DNA from: Parelaphostrongylus tenuis
Lineage: Eukaryota > Nematoda > Chromadorea > Rhabditida > Metastrongylidae
DNA length: 64,000 bases
Direction: 5' to 3'
Assembly (NCBI GenBank): GCA_019055375.1
Contig: JAHQIW010002262.1
Location: forward strand, 1 to 64,000
A model generated the notes under the pieces. That model had not been told where the DNA came from. It did not search any database and saw nothing but the letters and a program-made list of their open reading frames with translations. How positions within the stretch are numbered: the stretch's first letter is position 1; every line of letters begins with the position of its first letter. This document shows positions 14,600 through 26,660 of this stretch, one piece after another. The translations under genes and the position numbers were made by a program.

Positions 14600-17300
14600 A
14601 CGTTCCCTGGACCCCTGAAACACTTGAGAGGTTATGCCGTTCCGTGATCTAAGACGTAGATGGCATCCTCGAAACTACACAGTAGCCGTTCCCTGCATCG
14701 AACTTCGTTTTTCGTTAGATCTAGTTGAAGGACCAATCTTTCCACTAGGCATTATCGAAAACCGTGGGTTCTCTCAAGTGATTCGGTATTTGTGGTTCGC
14801 AGTTTTTGACATGACTAATTCTTGGGGGGTGATTGATAATACAACGATTATTAATCGGTCGCTAGGTCTTAAAAGCGAAAATGGTATTTAATTGTCGACC
14901 GTCAATTTTCAACTCCTAGATCCCTCCATAATTTTTTCGCTTTTTCCTAGTCCATTATCCGTCCCCATATCTATATGTTCACTGGCTATGAAGCATGGGT
15001 TCAGTGTGAGGGCTGGGCATGCAACCTTGGTATTATGCAAGGGTAGTGCGTGTCCGAATAACATGTGATAACCGTGCAGGTTATATGGCGTGCTGCGTAT
15101 TTGTATCCAGCCTGTTCGTCGAACCTACCCTCTTCTTCCAAACGCCTCGTCCATTAGATATATAGGCTTTAAAACAGGACTTTGTTGTAGATACTAGTCT
15201 GAGATATTTTTTGGTGGTCGTGAAATAATCTGTTAATAGCTCACGAGGGTCATTTAGGGATACAGATGTAGGGACGTACTCCATGATTTTTGTTATCCAG
15301 GATTTTATATGGACATTCTATATACCCATACCTATTTTGTTTTTCCATACTTTGAATTTCACTTAGCTTCCATTCAGTGACCCCGTATGAAAGCTGGTCA
15401 GCAGAGTGTGTTATGTTATGTCCACTCGTTCGATGGAGTTGTAAAACTTCCGTATGCGTCTTGTAATCGGTGGAATGTTGTGTCCACGTGGTTATCAAAA
15501 GACTCCCTGTGCGGAACTCCTGACATTCTCTTCTTACTTGAAGGCTGGCCTTCGTTCCCAGTGCGTCATCAAGTCTTCATTTCTAGTCTACTGACATTTT
15601 TATAAAGATGGGAATGACTCAAGTAGGTAAACACGAGTTTTTATAACAACGGACCAGCAAGGCAGATTGATTGCGATAATTGCCTATGTCGTGAAGGTCT
15701 CCCTTTTTGAACTAACTAATACGGTCTTGCTACTGTGTTCCTCTGGTTTTTCTCATTGAATCGGGAACTCGCATTCTGACTGGTATGCGAAGTGAAGAGG
15801 CCGAGTTCCCAGGGTGTTGATGAGTAACTGGCGGCAGCATTCTTACAGGATGTTCTGGGTCTATATCACGGTCTGGACCGGGTGTAGTCGTTCTGTTCTC
15901 TCATTCTCGACGATATAGCCTGTCGGCTTTCGGAATGGAGGACCCGGTGGGACGGCATATTCAGTTTCCTCTTTCAATTTCATTTGTATGGCGGTAAATG
16001 AGGACATGGCTAGCGAAGGGATGCCGCGTAGGAGTGGTGGATGATTTTCTCCATAGCCCTCCTCGAAGCTGCCAAGTGTCCCGCCCGGGTATCGGAGTGC
16101 CATCACGCGGGTGGGGGGGTGGGGGGGTGGGTCTGTATTAGAGTCGGCGAAGAGCCTCGCTGGTCTTTGCGAATGGATGCTCCTGTCCCAGCCTTCGTCT
16201 GCGGATCTTCTGCCGAAACTGATGCTTATGGCTCTCCCCTCTATGGAAGGTCTTCTTTTTATCTGCAGCGTTCTCTGCATTAGCGTTTCGCAAGTTCGGA
16301 CGGTATGGTTTTCGGTTTCCTGCTAGCTGAGCGACGTTGATTCCACGTTGAAGTCATCAGCTCGAGTGTCTGCGGAGACAAGCGTCTCTTCGTGACCTTA
16401 AGGACTCTCGGCTTTCATTAAGCTTAAACGTGAAGATATTCAACGAGCGATCGTATTCTTCGTCGATGTTGTCGACAACGGTAATCTTTCCAAGAGCCGA
16501 CTAATGATTTGATCATCCCAGTTTATGGTAGATTTTGGAACTTCCGTTGTTGTAATTTAGCGGCTTTCTTCTCCTTTCCTCGAAAAACGGAACGTTCGCG
16601 GAAGGAGGCGATGGTTGATCTCCGTGTAGAACTTAAGGAATACGACGCTAGCACGACAGCGTCATCGTCCGTAAGGCAAAACTTCGACTTACTAAGATGT
16701 GATCTATTCGTTATGGTACTCTCATTGGGAGACTCCCACGCCCTCGCTGAGAGCAAGAGGGCCTTTGGAATTGCGAGGTACATGGATGGTTGGGTCGCCA
16801 TGATGAACTCTGGATAGGCCTTCTCATCCCTGTTCATCTACATTCTCAGTCCGTGGGTCCCTATTTGTGACGTTCTTCAGACAGTCTTCTAGGTCCAATT
16901 TTTGGCATTAGAACTCCGGCAATGATCTCGAAGAACGTGGTTGATCTTCTCTGAAGAATTTTTCGCAGTCCATATAGAAGGTAAAGGCTCTCGCCTGCTC
17001 TTCGTCATAGCTGAGTTTGGTGTCATACGCAAACGAAGAATGGTCAAAGCCGGCGTAGAACCATGTCGTTTTCAACCGTAGCTCGTCCCGATTAGGTTTG
17101 TTAGTTGTTCTATTTTTGACAAATAATCATGTTCAAGGTCAAATTCGCTTTCCTACAGGTATTATGGTAGGTACGCCAACTGCCGCCGTCCACTCTCTCG
17201 CGATCGTGTGCATATTTGCCACAAGGGAACAAGCATTTTTCTCCAGTGTCCACATACACTACAGTGCGTGTGTGAAGTAATGAGTATATTTGTGGTGTAC
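14600..17300 (-). pseudogene. RTE-type LINE copy, endonuclease to RT, insertion-riddled
   Basis: Minus-strand sequence collinear with the endonuclease, linker and RT region of the copy at 32.4-35.7 kb. 17290-16850 matches the endonuclease half (the VGVLVKSNLT-like and YAPT-like segments), 16560-15850 the linker and the stretch around KTKMIALRYPDGTLTA, 15780-15600 the LARLFTRYLSECKV-like and GNYR regions, and 15330-14600 the palm with the FIDLKKAFD-like stretch and beyond. Frame is broken constantly by one- to five-base insertions relative to the other copies. At 16109-16131 a G-rich block replaces ordinary RTE sequence. The open frames here (for example 139 codons at 15861-16280) are fragments of this element, not independent genes. 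Confidence 0.8.
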
Positions 17301-18239
17301 GCCTTTTTCTTGTCTAAGCCTCCCTAGGGAGGGGGGGGAGGTCAGTCCACGAGGCGTGGTTACTATGGTCGCACCCTATAATCATTCATAGCTTTGTGGC
17401 TGGCATTCGAAAACTATCATTCTATATCTTGCCGGGCTATTTCTCGTTTCTGTCGGACTTTTGGTGATGAGGTCAGGGGTCTTCCTTGCGTATGAGGCTC
17501 TATCAGGTCTGTTTCTCACTTTTAGTTCCTCTTCGAGCCTTGGTCTCAGGCCTGGTTCGTGGGAGTCCTGAATTGTGTTATAAGCGAGACTACTCTCTGG
17601 TCGAGGTCGCCTTCACATTGTCCGTTCCCACATGAGGACATATAGTGCTTCCTAACCACCCTGATCGCAAAAAGAGGCTGCCGCTGAAGTCCCATTGGAT
17701 AAGCCTCAAGGTCCGGTCATTTGTACGCGCGGCATCTCGGTGTGTGCTAGTTGTGAATGAGTAATCCTGACGAAGATATAGCCATTACTCTAGCTAAGTG
17801 AGTGTATTCTGTATATGAATATATGTTCCATTAAATGCTCGTGCAATCCAATTACACTTTGATAACATCTCCTCTGAGTGCTACCGATATAGACCGTTTG
17901 GTCTGCCGCGCTCTTCTCCACTATGTACTTAGTGAGAGCTTATTTTGGGACTGGCGTACTAATACCATGTGGCAATAGGGCACTGTGTACCCAGTACCTC
18001 ATTCATTGCGGAAGGAGACGTCTGTAGGAGAGCACTCTATTTGTGTTGTGGCATGGTGGCGACCCTGTCTCATTATATCCGCCGTTGCTGTCTTTTTGTT
18101 CCTTTCTTTACCTTACCGGATATTCCCTCGCGCCAAGCTATTGGAATACTGCACGTCGGCTTGTAGCCACAACTACATACATACAACAACGGTTTGCACT
18201 ACCTCCGTAGATAGCTAAGAGATTTTCCCTGTCCAAGTC
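17301..18239. other. Unassigned sequence inside or beside the decayed RTE copy
   Basis: This lies where the RTE 5' end would be expected, but only weak patches resemble it (around 17295-17325). A G-run lies at 17331-17338. No open frame of note. It may be a later insertion or simply diverged beyond recognition. Confidence 0.4.
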
Positions 18240-18970
18240 TTGGGCTCAGTTGCAGAAAGAGAGGGCGCATCCCCGTGACAATCCACCTGTCTTCTCTGAG
18301 AAGCCACTCGACCCGACTCTTTTTAAAGACATCAGATCAGAGTAATGTTCGCCTGGGCCCTTGTGGTCAAGAAGGAGATTACCAACCTTCTGTACTATTG
18401 TTAGAAGACCATATGACGACGGTACGGTATTCGCTTTTTGGTCTCTGCGGCTGTATCTATTCCCGATACTTCTTACAGACGCCTGACCTTGGGGGACTGC
18501 TGTCCCATGTGGCTCCTTCGAGCTTTTCTCCGGGTGGAAACGTCCGGTCCTTGTTCTTCGTGAGCAGGCTTGGTTTGATCTTCCTTGCTGAGGGTTGAAC
18601 ACCATGCTGCTCGTTAGACACTGTTGCTATGTTCGCCGGAGACCCAAAGAACATCTGCATTTAGCCACGTTCCTTCTGTATAGTCGCTTGAAACCATTCT
18701 TTAAATCTTTGGGATGTTAATAAGTACTTTGATGGTCGACTCAGTGTTTACGCACATATCTCTTCGTATAAACGTTTTAGGGGTGGGGGGGTGGTGGAGG
18801 GGAGGGGTGGTGGGGCGGGGGGGGGGGGGGGGGGGGGGGGGGGCCGAACCGTCAGGACCAAGCTTTCGCTTATCCCTAAGGGAGGAAGTGAATCACCTGA
18901 TGTATATGATTGTTTCGAAGGCGCCTATAACCCCTGGCGCGGATCCCTCAAAGAGGGGAGTCTGTCTGTC
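18240..18970 (-). pseudogene. Probable RTE 5'-leader pieces with unknown sequence between
   Basis: The segment at about 18246-18305 aligns with the RTE 5' leader (compare 52165-52222), with inserted bases. The stretch at about 18938-18965 resembles the GGATCCCTC...GAGGGAG palindrome near the extreme 5' end of the 32.4-kb copy. Between them lie an unrecognised 119-codon minus-strand frame (18246-18605) and the longest G-rich tract in the window. I read this as a disrupted 5' end of the copy starting at 14600. The middle is unexplained. Confidence 0.45.
18780..18843 (+). repeat. 64-base G-rich tract ending in 27 consecutive G
   Basis: A run of G and GT/GA interruptions followed by 27 uninterrupted G (18817-18843). 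Open frames across it encode Gly-rich peptides and are meaningless. It is potentially G-quadruplex forming. It lies in the disrupted 5' region of an RTE copy. Confidence 0.9.
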
Positions 18971-20800
18971 GGCTCTAACGATAGTGTCTGGATCAGAACT
19001 TAGTCGCCCCTTTAATATATAATTCTTTTCAGATTATTACGTATGTCAGCAAAAAAAAAGCCTCGTCGAGGTTCCAGTGAAAAATTATGTCCAACTATCT
19101 GTGTAAAAAAACTCATTCTTGCTATACTGATCCCAATCGGTCCATATAGTAGTAGTGTCGATATTAATATTTATGCCCTCTCTTAGACTCTGATGCGCCG
19201 AAGAGGGTTCGATGAACCTACTTCCATTTATTGTAATGCGATCATTGATACCGGATAAGTACTACAAGAGTCTAAATTTTTTTTCAGATTAACTCTCTTT
19301 TGAGGTCGTGCAGCGTGGACAACAACAATTTTCTTAGAACACCTCATCATATAGTTCATATTTTTCTTAAGTATTTTTTAAAGGCTTACTAAGAAACTGA
19401 GGAATCAATTTCTCGTACTAAGGGCACTCAACACAAAATCTCGGTGTGGATTTTCTCTGAGAACACTCGAAGAGGCTAGTGAGTTAACACTTGGGTCTTT
19501 TTTTCAGGCACACCTACACCAGTGGCATCTCGTTATGACTCTTTGTTAGGATAGAACAGTTTTTGTGAAACTAACAGCGGCAATTCTTATCTGTAAAATT
19601 TTCCTGAAGTTTTTGCTGACTGTAAATTTTTCCGAAAGAAAACAAGCTATTAGCCAATTGTGGATGCTATATAGATAATAAACCCATGTTATGAACACAA
19701 TGAGGTTGCCACATCGATAATATTCGGACTGCATGTGTTTGCCTGAAACACTCGACCTTTTACAAATGTGTATATTGTCCTTAGCTAGTTATTTCTTTAC
19801 GTTTCTTTATCGGATAGCGATAAAGAAATGATGTCCATTATGCTATTTTTTTTAGGCATTATAGGAACGAAAAACTAAATTACCATACTTTCATTGTAAG
19901 GGATCACATGCTAGTGTGAGTAATCTCCTATATCACGTGAGGTTGTACACGTATACATTACTGTGGCAGTTTTCTTTTTAATCAAGCGCGGTTAATTAAA
20001 GCATGCCGATGTTCTTGAGAAAACGGAGAAGCCACTATGCTTAACACTTTATGAAAGTTATTGAGATCTCCACCTGAGATATCAATTGACGAGTATGACT
20101 ACGATGTGAAACAAGTCACTACCCATAGGCTCGCGTGGTAAATGAACGAAAATCCGGGCACCTAATAAATCTTACCGGCACAGTCCTCTTGCAGGCGGAT
20201 TAGCTCGCCGGCTTGTCGTGCGTTTGTGAATCTCTCAACACTTATAGTGCGATATTCGGGCATTTCTGGGAGCAGAACTGTCGTTAGCATCTTTATCTCG
20301 CAATGTCAAAAAGCACTGCTTAAGTGATGGAAGTTTCACATAGTATTTTATAGTTTGTGGCAAAAAATTCCTAAAAATGAAAAGTCGATAGTTTTAGCAA
20401 AACTAAGGAATAAGTATCTTTAAACCAGTCGTGAACGCTTCAGCATTATTCAGATATCGTGTTATAATTCTAATGTTCAAAAAGATCTTACTTTGAATAA
20501 ATCAGTATCTTCTTCTGTTTAGCCGCTCCGAGGTGTTATTGACATTATTTGTTGAATATCAGCGAAGCATATAACAATACAGTTAATAATGCAGCACGAA
20601 TATTACAACAGTCGTGGTGGCTAACGCTTCGGCATGGTTCGCCATCTTTAGAGCCTAGAAAGGTCAAATTGATTCGCAAATTGTTAAGTCAAAGGCTTTC
20701 ATAACCCTAGCAAAAAATGTAAGAGATAAATTATGGGGTCGCATAGTAAAAACTTCATTTCAAAACACTTACCGGTCAGATGTTTTAGGTCTTTCAATTG
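18971..20800. other. Unassigned AT-rich sequence
   Basis: No open frame above 62 codons and no family similarity. A small perfect inverted repeat with TTTCTTTATC arms lies near 19803-19828 (one small hairpin). Nothing else recognised. Confidence 0.5.
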
Positions 20801-20829
20801 ATCATTGAAGACCTGTCACTTGGAGCCTG

Positions 20830-23000
20830 TGCTAATGTAAGACTGTGCCTGGCTCAGGTCGGGAATATTAGCCTGAGATATGGTGCTAGGTCACGCGTTA
20901 TCACGAGACATTCTTCTTTGCGGTTCATTTTCGGGCCTTTGCTATGTATCCAAAAGGTTTCCAAAGTTTTACGCGTGGACGTTTTCTATTCCTGTGCAAG
21001 GACCGTGAATTTAACGTCAAAATCTGCTCCCTTATGCTTCTGCTCCCTATGCATGCCTAGTGGGGTTTTTGGGTCGGAGTTGTGTTTCCCAGCTAGGTGC
21101 GATTTTACGCCGATGCAGAGTGGTCTACCCGTTTAGCCAATATATTCATCCCCGCATGCCTCGCAAGAGATTAGGTAAATTGTACCTGACCTCATGCAGT
21201 CGCCGTCTCTGCCGTTTAGGCAAACTTTGCAGTCATTGCTTTCGCAGAGACGATCATACAGCCGGTTGCGGACTATTTGGCGCTTTGGTGATTTTGGTGC
21301 TTTCTCGACTACTGCTACCGAACTATCTAAAACTGCTCTTTCTGAGCAGCGTTTAATGGCTGCACTCACTTCGTTAGAAATAAAAGGCAGGATGAATGGA
21401 ACTTTATCCTCGCTAGACCTTCCGTATAGGGACGCCGAATTTCCTCTAAATTTAACCCGAGAAGCTCCTATCGCGCTGTAGCCATTAGAGGTGGCTATTT
21501 TTCGCGCCAAGCTCAGGGACTCTACCTTGTGCTCTTTTCCTGTGCACACATTAGCAGCTGTTCGAAACATGTTTTTATAAGTGCGCATTTTGTGTGCGAG
21601 GGATGAGCAGATAGGTAGTGAGCCAGGATGTTTTTGTTGCTCGGTTTACGATACCACTTTGTGTTGTAGGAGTTTTTAGAGAGGTTAACTTGAACGTTTA
21701 AAAATGGAAGCCAATTTGCCTTAGTTTCTCACGGGTGAACGTTATGTACTTCTGACTGGCTATTTAACAACTCAAAACATTTGTCCATCTCCTCTTGCGT
21801 TGAGCAGACGACAAAACAATCATCTATATGCCTACAGTAGAGTAACGGCCGGAGATCGAATATTGGTGCCTCTCCTTTAGACATAAAAGCGACAGCAAGG
21901 GTCGGAGCTAGTCGTTGTCCCATTGCCAGCCCTCTGATCTGCGCAAAATAATTCCCAGGCTATCTAAAGAATGAGCAGCTTAGGCACTGTTCTAAGAGAG
22001 TCATGACCTGACGAATGGAGAAGCCATACATGTTCGTAGTCGTTCGTGCTCCGTTAGAAGCTCGCATATGGCTTGCATTGCAGACTCATTCGACATGTTT
22101 GTATAAAGAGCGGTTACGTCGAACGATTGCATTACGTACGCGTTGTTGGGAAACGCGTTACGTAGACGATCCAAGAACATTTGGGTATTGGTAAGATAGG
22201 CTGGAATGTGTTTTAGTAGTTGGACTAGTATTAAGATTAAAAACCACGTTGTTCCATCCGTTGGCCCGTCTACACAGCTGATGATGGGTCTAACTTTGAA
22301 TTTTGATGGATCGGTAGACGCAAGATCATCAGTACATACCAACTTATGAGTCTTAATACGTAAGTACAAGACGGGGCATGATGATGGACTAAGTTTTAGT
22401 TGAGAAATAGCGGAAAATTTCAAACCAGCCGAACTTGCTATTTTTACCCATTCACTATTCAACTTTCGATATTGTTCTTGAAAATCCTTATTGGATGATG
22501 GACGATAGAGTGTAGTGTCCTCTAGGTGTTTTTTCGTTATCTCAACATCCAACCTATGGGGAATTACCACGAACTCTCCTCCCTTATCAATAACTGATAG
22601 TCGAATGGTTTTGGACTTTATTAGCTCCCGTATCTGTCGCATACCGTTTTTCTGCGTTGATGTTAGGTTGGAGCTAAACTTTTTTGCGAGGTTAATAGAG
22701 AGTCGGTCCTGGGATCTTACTTCTAGTTGAGGAATGAAGCATGTACAGATGAAGGCTAGACGGTAGTCCAAGCCCCGGTCGAAAAATATGCTCCGATAAG
22801 TGCTTAACATGACTGATCAGAATACAATTTTCATCTGAAGGTAACAATGAGTGTCAAAACTTTCAACCAGACTGGCCTTATCCTTTAGGCTCAGTTCAAG
22901 AAGACGTGAATTCCCGCCGAGAGGATTCACAATAAATTTATCTAAAATAAGATCCTCGCAAAATTGAAACTGCAAAGGTATGATCAGGGATAAACGAGTG
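20830..23000 (-). pseudogene. Penelope-like retroelement (RT + GIY-YIG), broken
   Basis: Reading down the minus strand, an N-terminal region (about 22985-22810, ending in an in-frame stop) leads into a 269-codon frame (22810-22001). That frame contains the Penelope-type RT signatures KVRPIISCVDGPT and SFDVTALYTNM. After a frameshift at about 22020 the next frame carries MGQRLAPTLAVAFM and the catalytic HIDDCFVV box (21923-21729). The third frame (21588-21133) ends with a GIY-YIG nuclease start, GTIYLISCEACGDEYIG. The following codon, expected to be Glu before TGRPL, is TAA, after which the nuclease continues recognisably to about 20850. RT followed by C-terminal GIY-YIG is the order known for endonuclease-bearing Penelope-like elements. 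At least one frameshift and several stops make this copy inactive. Element ends were not found. Confidence 0.88.
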
Positions 23001-23812
23001 GGAATTTCATTAGGATAACTTATGTTTTAAAAGTGAGAAGAGCGAAGAACTTTCGTAAACCGACTTGACTTAGCCTCTCTATGAATAATCGATGTCTTTT
23101 CTTCATCGATAGGATGACATGAGTTGGAGATAATTATCATTCAGCCAACTTCGAATCGACTTGAACCATTTCGTTTTGGAGATAGTCATGGCGACGAAAA
23201 GTTAGCTGCACAAAAACTTTGCTTAAATTGGTGCTAGCCTACCACTAAAGAAAAACATTAACGTTTTGCAACCATACGCGGCTATTTCGATATGTTCGCT
23301 GCTCCACACCAGAGACTGCACGTCTGATTTAAATGCGCACGTTCTAGAATGGCCTATTTTGCTCTATGGCGCTTCCTTTGCATAGCTTTTCAAAACTTGC
23401 CGATAGTTTATGAATTTGAACTGTTCTGCTGGATGAAGGTCAGGATAGGGTCCATTGTGCACTTGCAACTATCATTAAGACGTTTCATCTCCCTATGTTC
23501 CCAATCCAACGCTGTCGACTGCATTCAATTCTGATTGCTTTAGTGAGTCATGGCTATCACAAAAAGTGTAAGGCTATAAAAAGAATTGATAGGAACACAC
23601 TGTAGATTGCAAAGCATTTTAGAATCCATTGATACCTAAAGAACAATAGAGGAAAGTATTCTATACAACTCTGTCATAGTTCGAGTTCCGCAATGCCTTT
23701 AGTTGCCCAAAAAATTATTGCTCATTGTTGAAGAAAAAATTACCAACAAACTTGTAATTCCTTTATATTTATGCGCTTCTAGCGGTAGTAAGATGTTATA
23801 AAGATGTTGTGC
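23001..23812. other. Unassigned sequence
   Basis: Between the Penelope-like remnant and the tRNA-armed inverted-repeat element. The longest open frame is 61 codons. No motif or repeat recognised. Confidence 0.5.
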
Positions 23813-24129
23813 ACCCACTGATGTAGAGTGCTGTGAAAAACTTTTCTGTCAGGTGGGACGCGAATCCACATCACATCCTATCTGGAGACGCCTGCTTCAT
23901 CATATACTAACCAATACTGCTAAGGTGACTGAGTTCAGAGTCGATAGCAATTCATGTCATACCGTTGACGCTTCATTGATCAAAGATAGAGTGTTGTAGC
24001 GTAGAAAGAGTGGTGTTAAAATAGGAATCGGTAGTACAACGGTTCGAGCACGCGCCCCCGACAGGTTGAAATGTGAGTCTGCGTCCCACCTGACGCAAAA
24101 GTCTTGCATATCACTCTACATCAGTGGGT
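23813..24129. mobile_element. Foldback/MITE-like element with tRNA-like arms, copy A
   Basis: About 317 bases bounded by inverted repeats that start ACCCACTGATGTAGAGTG at both ends and match well for about 65 bases each. The arms belong to the family seen at 54181-54548 and 58687-59013. Read outward, each arm looks like a tRNA-derived segment (internal A-box-like, then B-box-like sequence) followed by a tail near CAAAAGT.TTGCA.AT and the terminal motif. In this copy the right arm keeps GGTTCGAG- and GCGTCCCACC-type pieces. No open frame, so it would be non-autonomous. No convincing target-site duplication was found. Two SINEs inserted head to head is the alternative. Confidence 0.7.
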
Positions 24130-24572
24130 TCATTGGAATTCGTAATTATGGAGAACTAGGCGTGGTATGGAGTGCCGATCACGCGATATGAAACGAAGTT
24201 GGGAAAGGGTCACCGTAGGTGGGTTAAATTACTCAGTAGAGCTTCCTCCAAAGATTCCATACTATCATGAAGTCAGGGAGATGGAATGGTTCAGTTCCAA
24301 TTAAACATTCGCAACAGATACCACATTGTTCAATAGGGTTTTGGGGAGGTGGTAAGAATAAGATCAAAACCCGATTAATCAGCTTAGTACTACCTGCGTT
24401 TGATTGCAAATAAGGCATGTCTCCGATAGAGAAATGTGACCTTTGTGATGAATAGGTAAAAGACGATAGAGGTAGTCAGTTATAGCAAGCTGTAGCAATG
24501 CATCGCCAAGCCATTCAAGACGCTCCTTGTTGTCACAAAACACACAGATTTGTGTTAGAAATAAAGAAAACA

Positions 24573-24700
24573 CGTCTAAGAAATATTGGGTGATATGCAA
24601 AACATTCGACCACAGACGGGAGTTGAACACGCGTTTCACTCATACTACTGCGCGTGCTACCACTACACCACCGTAAGTCACAGCTTTGCTACCACTCTTT
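24573..24700 (-). repeat. tRNA-like repeat fragment inside the Drosha remnant
   Basis: On the minus strand there is an A-box-like TGGTGTAGTGG and, about 45 bases on, a B-box-like GTTCAACTCCC, followed by a TTTTGCATATCACCCAATATT tail-like stretch. The order matches one arm of the tRNA-armed inverted-repeat family. No matching inverted partner was found, so this is a solo arm. It sits between the two domain-b exon remnants, in what would be an intron. A canonical tRNA cloverleaf is not formed. Confidence 0.5.
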
Positions 24701-24999
24701 CTCAGATGTACGACTAGAACACCATAAGCTTGCTAATAAGCAATAAAATGAGGAATTCTCATAGAAAGAAGCGCATTTCACACAAAAACCAGCTGCTATA
24801 ATATTCTACCTACCATGTAAGCATATTGCTTGGTACATTTCTTCGAGTGAGAGCTTTTCCAAGCAATCAAGTATTCTGAAATCGGAAACCAAGTATCTTC
24901 TTCAGATCACTAAGCTGAGCTAGGCCATCAGTGCCATCAGTTAACATCCATTCACATTCTGGCTGTTCCATCTAGAACAAGGACTACATTATGGTACTT

Positions 25000-25650
25000 A
25001 TGAAACTAAAAATTCACAGTACGATTGTCACCAAACACCGCCATTACGAATATACTGTGAAATAAAACTTAGAAAATAATACAATATCCGCAAAAATGAT
25101 AAGATATGAGTAAAACTCGAATCCTCAAATGGGCTACGATGTTAGCCTTTCTTGGTGGTCGAGTGTATTCACGTTTGTATGTCACAATAAATTTCATGAA
25201 AGGAGTAGGTAATATATAGAAGGTTAAAGCATAGTGATTCTGTGTGCAGGTTTAGCATACTTGGATACTTGGACGGCCCATTTTCACTGATGGTGCGAGG
25301 TCGTCAACACATTAGAGCAGTCTCCATACCTTGTGCATCAGAAGGAAATTGCCATCTCGTGACTAATATATACAAGACAACTGTCATTCCCCTCCCACTA
25401 TACTTCGCAGTTCGACACCCGGGAACACCTCTCAGCCACAGTGAGGCGGCTAGCTATCCAGAAGGTAACTTCAGCATAGCTGGGTCATATGTCCATTCAC
25501 ACTTACCAGCCATTCGCGCTGACGAGTGATTTTGTGGCGCCGACACAGTCAGTAGTCAGTGGGCACTAAAATTTGGACAAAGCATGAGCCTAGATTAGTG
25601 TAGAGGATAGCACGTGAGCCTCATGTGAGGGTATCCATGGGTTTGATATA
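25000..25650. other. Unassigned interval between Drosha-like blocks
   Basis: Contains a 95-codon plus-strand frame (25242-25529) of no recognised family. The RNase III domain-a remainder would be expected here in a collinear gene and is not visible. Intronic or inserted sequence is the simplest reading. Confidence 0.4.
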
Positions 25651-26409
25651 TCGTCATCATATAACACATCCTATTGAGCAAAAACCACTTATTTTCTTTG
25701 CTTTTAACAGAACTAACCAGTTCCACAACACCGTACCGTCGCCAAGGTACTCAAGCATTTCTTTGTGAGCAATCTTTGATAGTCCAGCTGTAATACGTCC
25801 AGACTGCAAGATAATATCCATGAGGTTACGAAATTCAAAATATAGTAAAGACAGGTTGAAATGAAGAGAAGTTAACTTCAAATTTCACTTCGGCGACACT
25901 TTCTTCTGATTGTTGTCGGTAAATGGAGCATAACGGCGAAATATGCAGATGGTAAGCATCGTTTTGATGTGATCGGCGTTTACCACTAAAATAAACAACC
26001 TTGGGGTAACACAGTGAGTAAATAGAGAGCATATCATACATTCAACCATATAGATCTCACGTAACATAGTCGTCCTTATACGACGGACGAGTGATTGCAT
26101 GTTCAATAACAGAGAGATTAGCGAAGGCGTATGAGATAATCTTCTCAGTCTCCTGGAAGACGCTCTTACAATAATTGTTTTCTCAATATTCAACAATCTT
26201 AAGCGGTATGCAAAGCTTCGAATCTCGAACGAGAAGCGAACGCGTATCTCATCCCTTCCGGGTGCGCCGTACTGACCGATCAGATAACGGAAATTCCTCG
26301 TTGTTCCACCTCACTTTACACGAAGCGTTATCACAACCTATTCCATGGAAGATTCGTGTGCTGCTTCAGCTTCTGCTTGATTATTCAGTCTTGGTACTTT
26401 GTGGTCATA

Positions 26410-26660
26410 ACGTACAAATGAAAAATCAAACTTGATCACTAAAGAAGAATTTTTCATAGGAGTGTCAATAACCACTCGAAAGCTGATATTTCTGACTACA
26501 CCCATATGCCGCCGGTTTTTCAAAACACCTTTTTTGAACCCTGCAAAATCCAGTATAAAACTAGCCTGAGACGCGTATGTTCCTCACCGAACACAGCTCT
26601 TTCTCAGAACCGCTCCTAGCCATTCAATAACGTAAACGTTGCTGACTCCATTGCTGAGCT
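26410..26660 (+). repeat. Dispersed repeat R1, copy 1
   Basis: This matches the repeat at 59110-59375 (plus) and 59655-59895 (minus). Anchors are the TAGGAGTGT.A.TAACCA.TCG.AAGCTGA block (26457-26485) and shared words through about 26640 (CCTGC, ACAGCTCTTTC-like and the CAATAACGTA-like region). It lies just upstream of the Drosha remnants. No coding frame is conserved between copies. Family unknown. Confidence 0.6.

Larger units (their letters stand above)
24394..26190 (-). pseudogene. Drosha-like RNase III gene fragments (exon remnants)
   Basis: Four exon-like blocks on the minus strand match the two RNase III domains of Drosha, the nuclear enzyme that crops primary microRNAs, in the right order. 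26185-26063 encodes a domain-a start (AYAFANLSVIEHAITRPSY is close to the usual F.N..L...A.THPSY pattern). 25840-25680 holds FRNLMDIILQSG and the signature HKEMLEYLGD, followed by a one-base frameshift before VVELVSS. 24967-24814 encodes a domain-b start with LTRRNVP, a TGA stop at about 24867-24869 and a GT donor. 24530-24394 holds ERLEWLGDALLQLAITDYLY and HHKGHISL, ending at a GT donor. Intron-like spacing argues against a processed copy. Several expected parts (the rest of domain a, the dsRNA-binding domain) are missing. This is most likely a partial duplicate or relic of drosha. A divergent working gene is unlikely given the stop and frameshift. Confidence 0.72.

Noticed and set aside
15861..16280. 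139-codon minus-strand frame as an independent gene
   Set aside because: It runs through RTE sequence in a shifted frame and includes a G-rich insertion. It is a shadow of the decayed element.
18714..19022. Gly-rich open frames across the G tract
   Set aside because: They exist only because of the poly-G run. No conserved protein.
24610..24690. Canonical tRNA gene on the minus strand
   Set aside because: A- and B-box-like words are present, but acceptor and T stems do not pair properly and the flanks match the tRNA-armed repeat family.
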